DNA of 8,555 bases, taken from the NCBI GenBank assembly GCA_004296815.1, contig SCVT01000381.1:1-8555 (forward strand), given 5' to 3'. The position numbers and the translations under genes are program-made. Each line of letters starts with the position of its first letter. The first letter of the stretch is position 1. Shown one piece after another: positions 1 through 6,735 of the stretch. The notes below the pieces were generated by a model. That model made no database searches. It saw only the letters and a program-made list of their open reading frames with translations, and had not been told where the DNA came from. The stretch comes from Reyranella sp. (lineage in GTDB: Bacteria; Pseudomonadota; Alphaproteobacteria; Reyranellales; Reyranellaceae).

Positions 1-296
1 CGCACGAAGCGCACCTTGGGCCCGGCGCCGGAATAGTTGCTCCACAGCGCCACCCGGCACTTTGGGCAGCGCGAGATCTTCTGGCCCTTGCCGCTGTTGG
101 AGGGCGTGTCGATCACCTCGACCTCGCCTGAAAGCATCTCGACGCGATCGGCCTCGATTATGGCGTTCATCACGAAGGCACTGCCGGTCTCGCGCTGGCA
201 CCAGCGGCAGTGGCAGCAATGCACGAACATCGATCGCGAGGTGAGCCGATAGCGCACCTGCCGGCAGGTGCAGCCGCCCTCGAAGGTCTCGCTCAT
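1..296 (-). CDS. GFA/CENP-V-family zinc protein (partial, C-terminus off window)
   Basis: This is the N-terminal 98 codons of a glutathione-dependent formaldehyde-activating enzyme (GFA/CENP-V) family protein; the reading frame runs off the left edge. The family has a zinc-binding fold, and most bacterial members have no proven substrate. The visible ligand pattern is complete: GGCTC near the N-terminus (Cys9, Cys11), then HCCHCRWCQRETGSAF (Cys28, Cys30, Cys33), and a CPKC pair (Cys77, Cys80). The ATG at 296-294 is preceded by GAGG five bases upstream, and nothing longer is needed because the family begins a few residues before GGC. The gene lies 13 bases after the stop of the SnoaL-like gene at 310-675 on the same strand, so the two are probably cotranscribed. 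The family is well supported. Formaldehyde chemistry should not be assumed, because GFA-domain proteins are diverse. Confidence 0.9.
   Translation of the reverse strand, partial: MSETFEGGCTCRQVRYRLTSRSMFVHCCHCRWCQRETGSAFVMNAIIEADRVEMLSGEVEVIDTPSNSGKGQKISRCPKCRVALWSNYSGAGPKVRFV
254..271. repeat. 18-bp perfect palindrome inside the GFA-family gene
   Basis: GCACCTGCCGGCAGGTGC reads identically on both strands. It lies within the coding sequence, where it encodes the Cys-Thr-Cys-Arg-Gln-Val segment holding the first zinc ligands. Alternating GC-rich codons could produce it by chance, so no function is claimed. Confidence 0.5.
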
Positions 297-309
297 GGAT
301 GCCTCGCGG

Positions 310-675
310 TCATTCGATTGGGCCGAAGAAGCCCGTGATCGACTGGAAGCGGCCGTCGGCCGCCACGGTGCAGAAATCGACGCCGTTGCGCAGCACGCGT
401 CCGTCGGGCAGCCGGTTGCTCCAGAGGAAGCGCAGCATTTCGTGGTGAGCATCGACCGGACTGGTGCGCGAGATCTGCGCGCCGGGATTGCGCGCGACGA
501 CGCCGTCGATATGGATCGCCAGTGCCTCGATGCCGACCGCACGCACCGACGGATCGGCATAGAGGCCGTCGTCGCTGAGGACCGTCTTCAGGATCGCGCG
601 GCGCTGCTTGCCGTCCTGCGTGTTCCACGCTGCGCAATAACGATCGGCGAGGGCTTCGAGGGTTTCAGCGCTCAT
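310..675 (-). CDS. SnoaL-like / NTF2-fold small protein
   Basis: This 121-residue protein has the size and pattern of the SnoaL-like (NTF2-fold) superfamily, which includes polyketide cyclases, steroid isomerase-like enzymes and many uncharacterised small-ligand proteins. An N-terminal helix carries the usual Tyr-x-x-Ala-Trp (Tyr13, Trp17). It is followed by an acidic D-D-G-L-Y-A-D-P stretch (residues 35-42) and a G-x-E-A-L-x-x-H-I helix (about 48-55). The C-terminal half has alternating hydrophobic strands and ends in a F-F-G-P motif. No signal peptide or membrane segment is present. The start ATG at 675-673 has GGAG 11 bases upstream, which is somewhat distant. The gene heads a minus-strand pair with the GFA-family gene and is divergent from the SDR, with about 40 bases between the starts. 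The fold is fairly secure; the substrate is unknown. Confidence 0.75.
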   Translation of the reverse strand: MSAETLEALADRYCAAWNTQDGKQRRAILKTVLSDDGLYADPSVRAVGIEALAIHIDGVVARNPGAQISRTSPVDAHHEMLRFLWSNRLPDGRVLRNGVDFCTVAADGRFQSITGFFGPIE

Positions 676-718
676 TCGATGCTAGTCTCCGCCGACGGGA
701 TTTTGGCGGGAGAGGATG

Positions 719-1507
719 ATGGCCGGACGGCTCGAGGGCAAGGTGGCGGTGGTGACGGGCGCGGCGCCGCGCGGCGAGGGCGTCGGCAACGGCATGGCGA
801 CCGCCATCCTGTTCGCGCGTGAGGGCGCGAAGGTCGTGTTGGTCAACCGCAGCGCCGAGCGCGCCGAGGCGCTGGCCAAGCAGATCAAGGGCGAGGGCGG
901 TGAGGCATCGGTCTTCGCGGCCGACGTGGCCAAGGCCGACGAGGCCGAGGCGATGGCGGCGTTCGCCCACAAGAAATACGGCCGCCTCGACATCCTGCAC
1001 AACAATGTCGGCATCGGCGGGCCGGGCACGCCCGAGACCGTGACGCTCGAGACCTGGAACAAGGTGCTCGAGGCCAACCTCACCACCACGATGCTCTGCA
1101 CCAAGGCCTGCCTGCCGCGCATGAAGGAAGGCGGCGGCGGCTCGGTCATCATGGTCTCGTCGATCGCGGGTGCGCTCGGCCTCATGGGCAGCGCCGGCGC
1201 CGTAGCCTATGCGACGGCCAAGGCCGGCCTGCACGGCTTCACCATGTCGGTCGCGGCCGACTATGCGACGCAGAACATCCGCGCCAACTGCATCGTCGTG
1301 GGCTCGGTGCACACGCCGATGGTGGCCCATCTCGGTGACGAGGCGCGCGACCGCCGCAAGAAGATGGTGCCCATGCAGGTCGAGGGCACGGCGTGGGACA
1401 TCGCCCACGGCGCGGTCTATCTCGCCTCCGACGAATCGCGCTGGGTGACGGGCGTGATGCTGCCGATCGACGGCGGCCTGGTCGCGCTCAGGGCCTGGCC
1501 GCGCTAG
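719..1507 (+). CDS. Short-chain dehydrogenase/reductase (SDR), glucose/FabG-like
   Basis: This is a 262-residue classical-length SDR, an NAD(P)-dependent oxidoreductase of the cytoplasm. In order it shows a Rossmann nucleotide-binding loop, VVTGAAPRGEGVGNGMA (about residues 11-27), then an NNVG motif (95-98), a helix Asn (Asn120), a catalytic Ser (Ser147/148), and YATAK (Tyr164, Lys168). It ends in the usual V-T-G-V-x-L-P-I-D-G-G segment (243-253). Two details differ from typical members: the glycine-rich loop is extended, and the conserved Pro-Gly after the catalytic site reads Val-Gly (VVGSVHTPM, 193-201). Two tandem ATGs occur at 716 and 719; GGAG at 709-712 is six bases from the second, so 719 was chosen. 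The gene converges with the IclR gene, six bases stop to stop. The substrate is unknown; hydroxyacyl, sugar or alcohol substrates are all possible. Confidence 0.9.
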   Translation: MAGRLEGKVAVVTGAAPRGEGVGNGMATAILFAREGAKVVLVNRSAERAEALAKQIKGEGGEASVFAADVAKADEAEAMAAFAHKKYGRLDILHNNVGIGGPGTPETVTLETWNKVLEANLTTTMLCTKACLPRMKEGGGGSVIMVSSIAGALGLMGSAGAVAYATAKAGLHGFTMSVAADYATQNIRANCIVVGSVHTPMVAHLGDEARDRRKKMVPMQVEGTAWDIAHGAVYLASDESRWVTGVMLPIDGGLVALRAWPR

Positions 1508-1513
1508 CCGCAG

Positions 1514-2371
1514 TCACTTCCGCTTCCTGGCGCGCTCACGGGCGGCTGCCGCCGGTTCGGCCTCACCGATCAATGCGCGGATGCTGGCGGCGAGCGCCCT
1601 GATGCGCGGGCCGATCTCGGCTTCGAGCTGGCCCGACTTCAGGCGGAAGGCCGGAATGCCGCAATTGATGGCGAAGGCCTGTCCTAGCTCGCGTGAGTAG
1701 AACAGCGGCGCCGCGACCGCGTGGATCGACGGCATGTACTCGCCGGGGCAGGTGCAGAAGCCGCGATCGGCGCCATCGCGGAGTCCGGCACGGTATCGGT
1801 CGCGCTTCGCCGACCATAGCGAAGCGTCCTCTTTCTTCAGCCGCTCTTCCAGCCTTGCCGCTTCCGCGGCCGGCAGGATCGCCGCCGCGGCCCGTCCCAT
1901 CGCCGTGAGGATCACGGGGATCGGCAGGCCGATGTCGGGAACGTGCGGTCCGACATGGCCCGAGCGCGCCGACTCGACATAGACCATCGTCGTTCCGTCG
2001 AGCAGGCCGATCGAGACCGTGCCGCGCACGCTCTCCGCCAGCTCGTGCATCAGGGGCCGCGCGACCTGGCGGAACGGCAGGCCGGCGAGCAGCGGCCGTG
2101 CCATGCGCAGCGCCCGCGCGCCGGCGCGATACTTTCCGAGCCGGGTGTCGTGGCGCAGGTAGCCCAGCGCCGCGAGCGTGTGCGTCAGTCGCGCCACGGT
2201 CGGCCGTGGAAGGCCTGTGCGCTGCGCCACCTCCGCGTTGCCGAGAACCGTCGCGCCGATGTCGAAGGCCTCGAGCACCAGCAGTCCCTTGGCGAGAGTT
2301 GTGGCGAAGTAGGCGTCGCCGTCATTCTCGGCGAGCAGCGTTCCGGCAGGCGATGAAGTTGCCTTTCCCAT
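1514..2371 (-). CDS. IclR-family transcriptional regulator
   Basis: From the chosen start this is a 285-residue IclR-type regulator. It has an N-terminal winged helix-turn-helix (about residues 22-85), with a recognition helix around L-P-R-P-T-V-A-R-L, followed by the C-terminal GAF-like effector-binding domain. Signature stretches of that domain are T-A-M-G-R-A-A-A-A and G-E-Y-M-P-S-I-H-A-V-A-A-P-L-F. The tail is basic (ARERARKRK). The frame is open to an upstream ATG at 2419 (301 residues). I prefer 2371 because it gives the family's usual short lead-in before the helix-turn-helix, and because the longer form would translate through the inverted repeats proposed as its operator. Neither start has a strong ribosome binding site; the upstream one has a weak AGG. 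The gene is divergent from the Bug receptor at 2455, which it probably controls together with itself. Confidence 0.9.
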   Translation of the reverse strand: MGKATSSPAGTLLAENDGDAYFATTLAKGLLVLEAFDIGATVLGNAEVAQRTGLPRPTVARLTHTLAALGYLRHDTRLGKYRAGARALRMARPLLAGLPFRQVARPLMHELAESVRGTVSIGLLDGTTMVYVESARSGHVGPHVPDIGLPIPVILTAMGRAAAAILPAAEAARLEERLKKEDASLWSAKRDRYRAGLRDGADRGFCTCPGEYMPSIHAVAAPLFYSRELGQAFAINCGIPAFRLKSGQLEAEIGPRIRALAASIRALIGEAEPAAAARERARKRK

Positions 2372-2380
2372 CAGGGGCGT

Positions 2381-2402
2381 TTGTCCACTATCCGGACGAC
2401 AA
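2381..2402. promoter_or_regulatory. Putative IclR operator in the divergent iclR/Bug intergenic gap
   Basis: Two overlapping inverted repeats are visible. TTGTC (2381-2385) pairs with GACAA (2398-2402), and GTCC (2383-2386) pairs with GGAC (2394-2397) across a 7-base spacer. Further GTCC copies follow at 2414-2417 and 2432-2435. IclR-family regulators commonly bind short palindromes of this size between themselves and a divergent target gene. The assignment is inference from position and symmetry, without a known consensus for this protein. Confidence 0.45.
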
Positions 2403-2454
2403 TGTCGATGTTCGTCCATATTGAGCCTAGGGTCCGCGTCAAAGGGAGGACAGC

Positions 2455-3429
2455 ATGCTGAAGCGTCGTGGAGCCTTGGCCGCTGCGGCCGGATGGATGA
2501 TCGTGCCGGCAGGTGCCGTGCGTGCGCAGGCCTGGCCGAGCCAGCCCGTGAAGATCCTCGTTCCCTACGGGCCCGGCGGTGCTGCGGACGCCGTGGGGCG
2601 CGTCGTCGCGGAAAAGCTGACGGCGCTGCTCGGCCAGCAGGTGATCGTCGAGAACAAGGCGGGCGGCAACACCATCATCGCCATGGAGGCGGTGGCGAAA
2701 GCGAAGCCCGACGGCCACACGCTGCTGCTCGGCAGCACGACGATGGCCACCAACGTGGCGCTGGGCTTCAAGCAGCCCTTCGATCCGCTGAAGGACTTCC
2801 AGCCGATCTCCACCATTGCCGACATCCATGACCTGATCGCGGTCAACAAGGATCTGCCGATCAGGGACTACGCGTCGTTCGTCGCCTGGGTGAACGCCCA
2901 GCCAGACAGGGTGCGCTTCGCCTGCTCGGGCATCGGCAACCAGCCTCACCTCTGGGGTGAGCTGTTCTGCACGCGCACCAAGCTCAAGATGGAGGTGGTG
3001 GGCTACAAGGGTTCGGCTGATGCCATCCGCGACGTCATGGCGGGCCATGTGCCGATGGTCGTCGATGTCGTGGTCCCCACCGGCAACCATGTGAAGCAGG
3101 GGCGTCTGACCGGCATCTGCCTTGCCGCCACCGAGCGCTCCGCAATCTGCCCGGACGTGCCGACGGTGGTCGAACTTGGCATGCCCGACCTGGTCAGCTC
3201 GGCCTTCTTCGGAATCGTGGGGCCCGCCGGTCTTCCCGGACCGGTCGTCGAGCGTCTCAACGAAATGTGCCGCACGCTCCTCAAGGACGAGAGCGTGAGG
3301 CAGCGCTTTGCCGAGCTGGGCTTCGTCACCACCGGCAGCACACCAGCCGCGTTCCTCGAGCGCGTGAGGTTCGAGACCGAGCGCTGGACCAAGGTGGTCA
3401 AGGAGAACGGCATCAAGGTCGAGACCTAG
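2455..3429 (+). CDS. Bug/TctC-family tripartite tricarboxylate transporter substrate-binding protein
   Basis: This 324-residue periplasmic solute receptor belongs to the Bug (TctC-like) family, whose members bind small carboxylates or related organic solutes. A Sec signal peptide is clear: a K-R-R n-region, an Ala-rich hydrophobic core, and a probable cleavage near AVRAQA (about residues 21-26). The mature protein opens with the family hallmark W-P-x-x-P-V-K-I-L-V-P-Y-G-P-G-G-x-x-D (27-45). It continues with V-I-V-E-N-K-x-G-G-N, G-Y-K-G-x-x-D-A-I-R-D-V-M-A-G-H-V, and ends W-T-K-V-V-K-E-N-G-I-K-V-E. GGGAGG at 2444-2449 lies five bases before the ATG, so the start is firm. No TctA or TctB genes are adjacent. 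It is divergent from the IclR gene, which points to ligand-controlled expression. The ligand cannot be told from sequence. Confidence 0.93.
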   Translation: MLKRRGALAAAAGWMIVPAGAVRAQAWPSQPVKILVPYGPGGAADAVGRVVAEKLTALLGQQVIVENKAGGNTIIAMEAVAKAKPDGHTLLLGSTTMATNVALGFKQPFDPLKDFQPISTIADIHDLIAVNKDLPIRDYASFVAWVNAQPDRVRFACSGIGNQPHLWGELFCTRTKLKMEVVGYKGSADAIRDVMAGHVPMVVDVVVPTGNHVKQGRLTGICLAATERSAICPDVPTVVELGMPDLVSSAFFGIVGPAGLPGPVVERLNEMCRTLLKDESVRQRFAELGFVTTGSTPAAFLERVRFETERWTKVVKENGIKVET

Positions 3430-3502
3430 TCGTACCGATGCTGGCAGTGCCTGCAATTCGCAGGTTCAGCAGGTTTGTGCTAGATTGTTAGTCATGATGG
3501 AG

Positions 3503-3534
3503 AAAGCCCGGCCGAGAAATCGGCCGGGCTTTTT
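3503..3534 (+). terminator. Strong rho-independent terminator, possibly bidirectional
   Basis: A perfect 13-bp stem (AAAGCCCGGCCGA with TCGGCCGGGCTTT) closes on a GAAA tetraloop and runs into TTTTT at 3530-3534. It lies 73 bases after the stop of the Bug gene. Read on the minus strand the hairpin is followed by TTTCT, so it may also stop transcripts from the converging operon that ends at 3708, though less efficiently. Confidence 0.9.
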
Positions 3535-3707
3535 GCTGCCCGAATGCCGAACACGCTCGCCGATCGAGCTTGAGTCGAAAAGTAACGCGACGTTGTTCGG
3601 GCGCTTCGGCTCAAGTGGTTGCATCGGAAGACGAATCATCCGACGAGGCAAACCGCCGGCGAACACCTGGCCAACCAGTTGCCGAACAACTCGTGTTCGG
3701 AAAATCG
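3535..3707. other. Noncoding convergent gap between terminator and DMT gene
   Basis: I see no gene here. A weak inverted repeat, CCGAAC/GTTCGG (3682-3687 and 3695-3700), lies just after the DMT stop in that gene's direction. It lacks a T-run on the side needed for termination of the minus-strand operon, so it is not called as a terminator. Confidence 0.5.
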
Positions 3708-4595
3708 CTACCGGCGGGCTGCCCGCCGCTCGTGGTTCCAGGCGTAGAGGCCCGACGCCACGATCACGGCGGCGCCGGCGATCGTCCAGCCGTCGGGGAT
3801 GTCGCCGAACACGATCGCGCCCAGGATCGTGACGAACACCAGCAATGTGTAGCTGAAGGGCTGAACCGCGCCGGCCTCGGCGTAGTCGAGCGCCTTGATC
3901 AGCGCGTAGTGGGCAAGCGCGCCGATCAGGGCGATGGCCACCAGCAGGAACCAGCCCGTCGCGTCGGGCCACTTCCAGTCGATCGGTCCGACGACGGTCG
4001 TGACGCCGAACGCCACGAAGGCCGACCAGACCAGCGTGGTGTCGGGCGTGTCGGTGCGCGAGCAGAGCCGGATCAGGATCTGGTAGGCGCCCCACAGGAT
4101 GGCGCCGACGACCGGGATGAGGAGGACCCAGTCGAGCTCGCGGAAGCCCGGCCGCACGATCAGCAGCATGCCGACGAAGCCCGCGGCGACGGCGCCCCAG
4201 CGCGCCGCGCCGGCCTTCTCGCCGAGGAAGAGGACGCCGAGCGCGATCACGATCAGCGGCGAGGTCGCGGCGATGGCGTGCGTGTCGGCGAGCGGCAGGT
4301 AGCGGAAGGCCACGACGAAGACGGCCGCCTCGACGACGGCAAGCAACGCGCGGCCGAACTGCAGCCATGGCCGCGATGTGCGCAGCGCGGCGCGAAGCCC
4401 GCTGCGGCGCACGACGAACCAGGCGAACAGGCAGAAGATCGCGTAGCGTATCCACATCATCTGGCCGATCGGATAGTCGGCCACCATCCACTTGGTGATG
4501 GTGTCCATGGCGGCGAAGCCCAGCATCGCCAGCATGGTGTAGATTGCGCCGAGCGAGGTGTTGTTGCGCGTTCCGCCGCGGGCGGGCGACATCAT
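3708..4595 (-). CDS. DMT-superfamily (EamA) inner-membrane transporter
   Basis: This 295-residue integral membrane protein has about ten hydrophobic segments arranged as two EamA repeats (roughly residues 15-140 and 155-287), the standard ten-helix drug/metabolite transporter layout. Typical family stretches are M-W-I-R-Y near helix 2, the S-P-L-I-V-I-A-L-G-V-L-F-L-G-E segment closing helix 4, and P-F-S-Y-T-L-L-V-F-V-T-I-L-G-A-I-V-F-G-D in the second repeat. The tail is short and basic, probably cytoplasmic. The start overlaps the upstream oxidoreductase stop as ATGA (4595-4592), and no separate ribosome binding site is seen, so translation is probably coupled. A second ATG follows immediately at 4592. 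The family carries metabolites, often outward; substrate and direction are unknown. The operon setting suggests it handles the substrate or product of the adjacent oxidoreductase. Confidence 0.92.
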   Translation of the reverse strand: MMSPARGGTRNNTSLGAIYTMLAMLGFAAMDTITKWMVADYPIGQMMWIRYAIFCLFAWFVVRRSGLRAALRTSRPWLQFGRALLAVVEAAVFVVAFRYLPLADTHAIAATSPLIVIALGVLFLGEKAGAARWGAVAAGFVGMLLIVRPGFRELDWVLLIPVVGAILWGAYQILIRLCSRTDTPDTTLVWSAFVAFGVTTVVGPIDWKWPDATGWFLLVAIALIGALAHYALIKALDYAEAGAVQPFSYTLLVFVTILGAIVFGDIPDGWTIAGAAVIVASGLYAWNHERRAARR

Positions 4596-5668
4596 TCGGC
4601 GGCGGCAGCGGCGCGGCGTGCCGGGGGACGGAAGGCCGGGATCACGCGCTCGGCGAAGAGCCTGAGGCTCTTCATCGCCTTCTCGCGTCCATAGTAGGGC
4701 GGATAGTGCAGCAGCAGCGAGGTCATGCCGGTGCGGGCCTGCATCTCACGCAGCTTCGCGATCACCGTCTCGGCCGAGCCGTGCAGCAGCGTGGTGTTGA
4801 GCAGGTCGTCGTAGCCGAGCTGGCCGCCCTTCTCGGAGACGGAACCGAGATAGCCGCCTGTGCCGGTGCCGCCGAAATGCGCGATGTGGCGGACGATCGC
4901 CTCCTCAGTCTCGGCACGCGCCTGGGCGTCGGTGTCGGCGATGTAGACCCAGCGCGCGATGTCGATCTGGCCCGCGGCGGGATTCCTGCGGCGTTCGGGC
5001 ATGGCGTTCGCGAGCTCGCGCTTGTAGAGCGCGGTCTGCGCCGCCAGCGTCTCGACGCCGGGCAGGGTGGAGAGCATCAGGCCGAAGCCGTTGCGGCCAC
5101 AGTAGCCGATCGAGCGGTCGGTGCCGCCCGCCATATAGAGCGGCGGATGCGGCATCTGCACCGGCTGCGGCAGCATCTCGTAGGGCTCGGCGACGGTGCC
5201 GCTGAAATACTTGCCCTTGTGGTCGTAGCGGTGGCGATGAAAGGCGTCGAACATGAGTCCGACGGCTTCCTCGACCATGTCGCGCCGGCCCTCGAAATCC
5301 TTGCCGAGGCCCGTGAACTCGTAGGGCCGGTAGCCCGAGCCGATGCCCAGCATCACGCGGCCGCCGGACAGGATGTCGACGAAGTTGGCGTTCTCCACGA
5401 CCCGGATCGGGTCATAGAGCGGGAGCGTGATCACGCCCGAGGCGAGCTTGATGCGGCTCGTCTTGGCGGCGAGGTAGGCCATGTAGGCGAAGCAGTCCGG
5501 CATGATGCCGTAGCTCGTCGAGAAATGATGCTCGGCGATCCAGGCCGTGTCGTAGCCCAGCCGTTCCGCTTCGATCACCTCGTCGGTGGTGCGCGCATGG
5601 ACGTCGCGGTGCGGGTAGGGCTCTTCCTTCGGATTGGGATGCGAGGTGAAGAGGACACCGAATTCCAT
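4592..5668 (-). CDS. LLM-class flavin-dependent oxidoreductase (luciferase-like monooxygenase)
   Basis: This 358-residue protein belongs to the bacterial luciferase-like family, whose TIM-barrel enzymes use reduced FMN or F420. The N-terminus M-E-F-G-V-L-F starts the first barrel strand. It is followed by the conserved A-E-R-L-G-Y-D-T-A-W-I-A-E-H-H-F segment (Glu46-Phe49), then T-S-R-I-K-L-A-S-G-V, and the D-P-I-R-V-V-E-N-A-N-F-V-D-I-L-S-G-G-R block (about 86-104) with G-I-G-S-G-Y-R. These are standard marks of alkanal or organic-substrate monooxygenase relatives. GGAG lies six bases before the ATG. The gene starts 17 bases after the Bug stop and overlaps the DMT start, so it is the central gene of a three-gene operon. 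The C-terminus is Arg/Ala-rich and probably disordered. The substrate and whether the cofactor is FMN or F420 are not determined. Confidence 0.92.
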   Translation of the reverse strand: MEFGVLFTSHPNPKEEPYPHRDVHARTTDEVIEAERLGYDTAWIAEHHFSTSYGIMPDCFAYMAYLAAKTSRIKLASGVITLPLYDPIRVVENANFVDILSGGRVMLGIGSGYRPYEFTGLGKDFEGRRDMVEEAVGLMFDAFHRHRYDHKGKYFSGTVAEPYEMLPQPVQMPHPPLYMAGGTDRSIGYCGRNGFGLMLSTLPGVETLAAQTALYKRELANAMPERRRNPAAGQIDIARWVYIADTDAQARAETEEAIVRHIAHFGGTGTGGYLGSVSEKGGQLGYDDLLNTTLLHGSAETVIAKLREMQARTGMTSLLLHYPPYYGREKAMKSLRLFAERVIPAFRPPARRAAAAAE

Positions 5669-5685
5669 CTACTGCTCCGTGACGG

Positions 5686-6663
5686 CTACTCGAGCTTGAT
5701 GCCGGTATCCTTCACGACCTTGGCCCAGTTTTCGACTTCCTTCGCGCGCCACGCATCGCTCTGCGCAGGCTTGGTGAGGACGGGCTCGGCGCCGAGCTCC
5801 TTCAGGCGCGCGGCGACCTCGGGGATCTTCGTCGCCTTGTCGATCTCGACGTAGAGGCGCTCCAGCACCTCCGGCGGCGTGCCCTTGGCGGCGAGGATGC
5901 CCTGCCAGCTTCCAGTGACGAAGTCCTTGATGCCGGAGGCTTCGCTCACCGTCGGCAGGTCGGGCGCGAGCTCGCTGCGCTTGGCACTCGACACCGCGAG
6001 ACCGCGCAGTTTGCCGTTCTTCACGTGCGGCAAGGTCGCGATCATGCCGTTGAACAGCGCGTCGGCGTGGCCGCCCACCACCTGCTGGATCGCCTCGGCG
6101 CCGCCCTTCATCGGGATGAAGGTGATCTTGAGGCCGAGCGAATGGGCGAACAGCGCGCCCGCGAGATGCGGCGCGCTGCCGAGACCGGCGGTCGCGTAGT
6201 TCAGCTTGTCGGGATTGGCCTTCGCGTACGCGATCAGCTCCGGCACCGTCTTGTAGGGACGGTCCGGGTTCGCGGCGAGCAGGTGCGGTGAGTAGGCCAG
6301 CACCGTCACGGCGTTGAAGTCCTTGGCCACGTCGAACGGCAGCTTCATCACCGCCGGCGAGATGGTGAGGTTGCCGAGGTCAGTGAGCACGACGGTGTAG
6401 CCGTCGGGCGGAGACTTCGCGACCATGTCGACGGCGATGTTGCCGTTGGCGCCGACGCGGTTCTCGACCACGACCGTCTGGCCGAGGGCCGCCTGCAGGT
6501 GCGGCTGCAGGAGGCGCGCCAGAATGTCGGACGTGCCGCCCGGTGCATACGGGATGAGGATGCGGACCTGCTTGTTGGGGAAGCCCTGCGCGCGTGCAGA
6601 CGAGATGACGGCGGGGGCGGCGAGGGTGGCGGCAACCGTGGCGATAAGGTGGCGGCGCTTCAT
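5686..6663 (-). CDS. Bug/TctC-family tripartite tricarboxylate transporter substrate-binding protein (second copy)
   Basis: This 325-residue periplasmic receptor is a paralogue of the protein at 2455-3429. A Sec signal peptide is evident: M-K-R-R, a hydrophobic core, and SSARAQG, with cleavage probably after Ala24 or Ala26. The mature start has the hallmark F-P-N-K-Q-V-R-I-L-I-P-Y-A-P-G-G-T-S-D (28-46). Then come V-V-V-E-N-R-x-G-A-N-G, P-P-D-G-Y-T, G-L-G-S-A-P-H-L-A-G, and M-K-G-G-A-E-A-I-Q-Q-V-V-G-G-H. The end, W-A-K-V-V-K-D-T-G-I-K-L-E, closely matches the first copy. GGGAG lies six bases before the ATG. It is the first gene of the operon with the LLM oxidoreductase and DMT transporter, so its ligand may be their substrate. 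TctA/TctB partners are absent from the window; the protein may use a transporter encoded elsewhere or act as a sensor. Confidence 0.94.
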   Translation of the reverse strand: MKRRHLIATVAATLAAPAVISSARAQGFPNKQVRILIPYAPGGTSDILARLLQPHLQAALGQTVVVENRVGANGNIAVDMVAKSPPDGYTVVLTDLGNLTISPAVMKLPFDVAKDFNAVTVLAYSPHLLAANPDRPYKTVPELIAYAKANPDKLNYATAGLGSAPHLAGALFAHSLGLKITFIPMKGGAEAIQQVVGGHADALFNGMIATLPHVKNGKLRGLAVSSAKRSELAPDLPTVSEASGIKDFVTGSWQGILAAKGTPPEVLERLYVEIDKATKIPEVAARLKELGAEPVLTKPAQSDAWRAKEVENWAKVVKDTGIKLE

Positions 6664-6675
6664 GTTTCACTCCCG

Positions 6676-6688
6676 ATAAATCGTTTAT
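6676..6688. promoter_or_regulatory. AT-rich inverted repeat upstream of the Bug-LLM-DMT operon
   Basis: ATAAA-TCG-TTTAT is a perfect 5-bp-arm inverted repeat in a strongly AT-rich patch of an otherwise GC-rich window. It sits 12 bases upstream of the Bug start codon, next to the ribosome binding site. That place fits a repressor operator or part of the promoter, but no known consensus is matched. Confidence 0.35.
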
Positions 6689-6735
6689 TTGCGGGCACTT
6701 TAGGCACGGTGCGACCGGATGGCGAGTCATGTCGC

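Noticed and set aside
665..1408. Open frame of 247 codons opposite the SDR
   Set aside because: Its composition (Arg, His, Gly, Asp rich) is typical of antisense frames in high-GC genes, while the plus-strand frame carries full SDR motifs.
3455..3534. Possible small RNA, with TAGATT at 3481-3486 acting as a -10 box just before the terminator hairpin
   Set aside because: No good -35 box lies 16-18 bases upstream, and the transcript would be little more than the terminator itself. The hairpin is explained as the end of the Bug gene transcript.
3600..3707. Inverted repeats suggestive of a structured RNA or tRNA
   Set aside because: The pairings are short and imperfect, with no tRNA cloverleaf, anticodon stem or T-loop sequence.
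3485..3832. Small plus-strand frame across the terminator, starting near 3485
   Set aside because: Its first part simply translates the terminator stem (ARPRNRPGF) and the rest is antisense to the DMT gene.
3466..4491. Minus-strand frame of 341 codons overlapping the DMT gene
   Set aside because: It runs in another frame through the membrane-protein gene and then through the terminator hairpin; its product is Arg-rich without recognisable motifs.
4544..5854. Plus-strand frame of 436 codons opposite the LLM oxidoreductase
   Set aside because: It is a shadow frame; the minus-strand protein has clear luciferase-family motifs and an operon-like start.
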